Assembly (NCBI GenBank): GCA_030590765.1
Contig: JAUVCP010000108.1
Coordinates: forward strand, 1-7,070
DNA from: Flavobacteriaceae bacterium
Lineage (GTDB): Bacteria > Bacteroidota > Bacteroidia > Flavobacteriales > Flavobacteriaceae
DNA: 7,070 bases
Reading direction: 5' to 3'
The notes beneath the pieces are model-generated. The model had not been told where the DNA came from. It saw nothing but the letters and a program-made list of their open reading frames with translations, and searched no databases. The position numbers and the translations under genes are program-made. Positions 6,465 to 7,070 of this stretch are shown here, one piece after another. Numbering within the stretch: position 1 is the first letter of the stretch; each line of letters begins with the position of its first letter.

Positions 6465-6480
6465 AATTCAGCTACTTTTG
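6451..6480 (+). promoter_or_regulatory. Predicted promoter of the divergent hydrolase gene (Bacteroidota type)
   Basis: On the plus strand TTTG (6451-6454), an 18-nt spacer and TACTTTTG (6473-6480) fit the Bacteroidota -33/-7 consensus. The expected start at about 6486 leaves a leader of about 90 nt before ATG at 6577. The element interleaves with the oppositely directed operon promoter, so the two probably cannot be occupied at once. Confidence 0.55.
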
Positions 6481-6576
6481 TTTCCTTAGATAGATAGTTA
6501 TTTAGTTTACAGTATTGATATACAGGTCAATGAGTGTTTTATTTTTTAAGTCTAATAATTTTAAATTGATTGTCAA

Positions 6577-7070
6577 ATGAAGAAAATCATAAAATATATT
6601 TTAATATTTCTGTTTTTAGGAGTAGTTTATTTGGTTTATTCAAATTATCCTCGCTTAAATATTGTCACTGGATTTGCCTCCAAAAGTGTAGCTTCCGGCG
6701 TGTTTTTAGCAAATAGAACACAAGAGTCTGTTGAGAATGGAGATAATGATTTCCCACCGATTGATAAGGCAACTAATGAGGTAAATTTATCTGAAAGATC
6801 GGTTACTTCTAACATTTACGGATTAAAAAAAAGAAAAGCAATTTATATGGATGGTCTTGGTGCAATTTTAGTCAATGACGATTTTGATCCTAAGAAGCAA
6901 TTTGATATTCCTAAAAGAAATAAAGCGCCAAAGAACTTACCTTTTCCTTATGGGGTTTTACCTCAAATAGACAATGAGTTCGTCAATATAGATTATCAGG
7001 TTTTGAATGAGGCGGTAAATAATGCCTTTGATAAGGGAGATGAAAAATTGAAAAGAACCAGATCAGTTTT
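6577..7070 (+). CDS. Probable membrane-anchored serine hydrolase (beta-lactamase-related), N-terminal part
   Basis: The first 164 codons of a gene cut by the right edge. An uncleaved signal anchor or signal peptide is at residues 1-21 (MKKIIKYILIFLFLGVVYLV). What follows, with NIVTGFASKSVASGVFLANR (28-47), SERSVTSNIYGLKKRKAIY (72-90), and DGLGAILV (92-99), matches my memory of the N-terminal region of Bacteroidota 'serine hydrolase' proteins related to class C beta-lactamases and 6-aminohexanoate-dimer hydrolase. The last visible residues (KLKRTRSV) would lead into the strand before the catalytic domain. The catalytic SxxK and YxN motifs lie beyond the window, so activity cannot be confirmed. 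It is divergent from the efflux operon, with its own promoter, and any functional link to it is uncertain. Confidence 0.7.
   Translation, partial: MKKIIKYILIFLFLGVVYLVYSNYPRLNIVTGFASKSVASGVFLANRTQESVENGDNDFPPIDKATNEVNLSERSVTSNIYGLKKRKAIYMDGLGAILVNDDFDPKKQFDIPKRNKAPKNLPFPYGVLPQIDNEFVNIDYQVLNEAVNNAFDKGDEKLKRTRSV

Noticed and set aside
6455..6472. Direct repeat ATTCAGC (6455-6461 and 6466-6472), 11 bp apart
   Set aside because: The spacing of about one helical turn is suggestive of an activator site, but 7-bp repeats are common in AT-rich promoters and nothing else supports it.
1..7070. Search by eye for mobile elements, CRISPR arrays, tRNA or rRNA genes and intrinsic terminators
   Set aside because: No transposase, terminal inverted repeats, spaced repeats, cloverleaf or GC-rich stem followed by a T-run was found; the operon's end lies beyond the left edge.

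Overview
This AT-rich window (roughly one third G+C by eye) looks like the chromosome of a member of the Bacteroidota, probably a flavobacterium. The reasons are the Bacteroidota-type promoter elements (TTTG, about 19 nt, TAnnTTTG) in the one real intergenic region, very tight gene spacing with little Shine-Dalgarno signal, several predicted lipoproteins, and the style of the proteins themselves. No tRNA, rRNA, CRISPR array, insertion sequence or phage gene was seen.

Positions 1-6386 hold nine co-directional minus-strand genes that read as one operon (transcription runs from high to low coordinates). In order they are: a TetR-family repressor (5775-6386), a TolC-type outer-membrane channel (4519-5772), a HlyD/YbhG-type periplasmic adaptor lipoprotein (3569-4468), a c-type cytochrome lipoprotein with an extra C-terminal domain (2776-3558), a small four-helix membrane protein (2373-2771), a His-rich lipoprotein carrying that same extra domain (1900-2370), two ABC ATPases (988-1890 and 207-935), and the start of an ABC-2 permease (1-210) that runs off the left edge. 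The outer genes match an E. coli YbhGFSR-like tripartite ABC efflux system, except that the two ATPase halves are separate genes. Gaps are 2-12 nt for most pairs, about 50 nt for two pairs, and a 4-nt overlap for the last pair.

The unusual part is the three-gene cassette at 1900-3558, placed between the adaptor and the ATPases: a mono-haem cytochrome, a four-helix membrane protein and a lipoprotein whose roughly 107-residue C-terminal domain resembles the C-terminus of the cytochrome. This suggests an envelope redox or metal/haem-related function tied to an exporter. That is an inference; the substrate is not evident from the sequence.

The intergenic region 6387-6576 contains back-to-back divergent promoters and, directly against the operon promoter, an 18+18 bp imperfect inverted repeat that is the likely operator of the TetR regulator. 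On the plus strand, a gene starting at 6577 encodes the N-terminus of a probable membrane-anchored serine hydrolase of the beta-lactamase-related type and is cut by the right edge.
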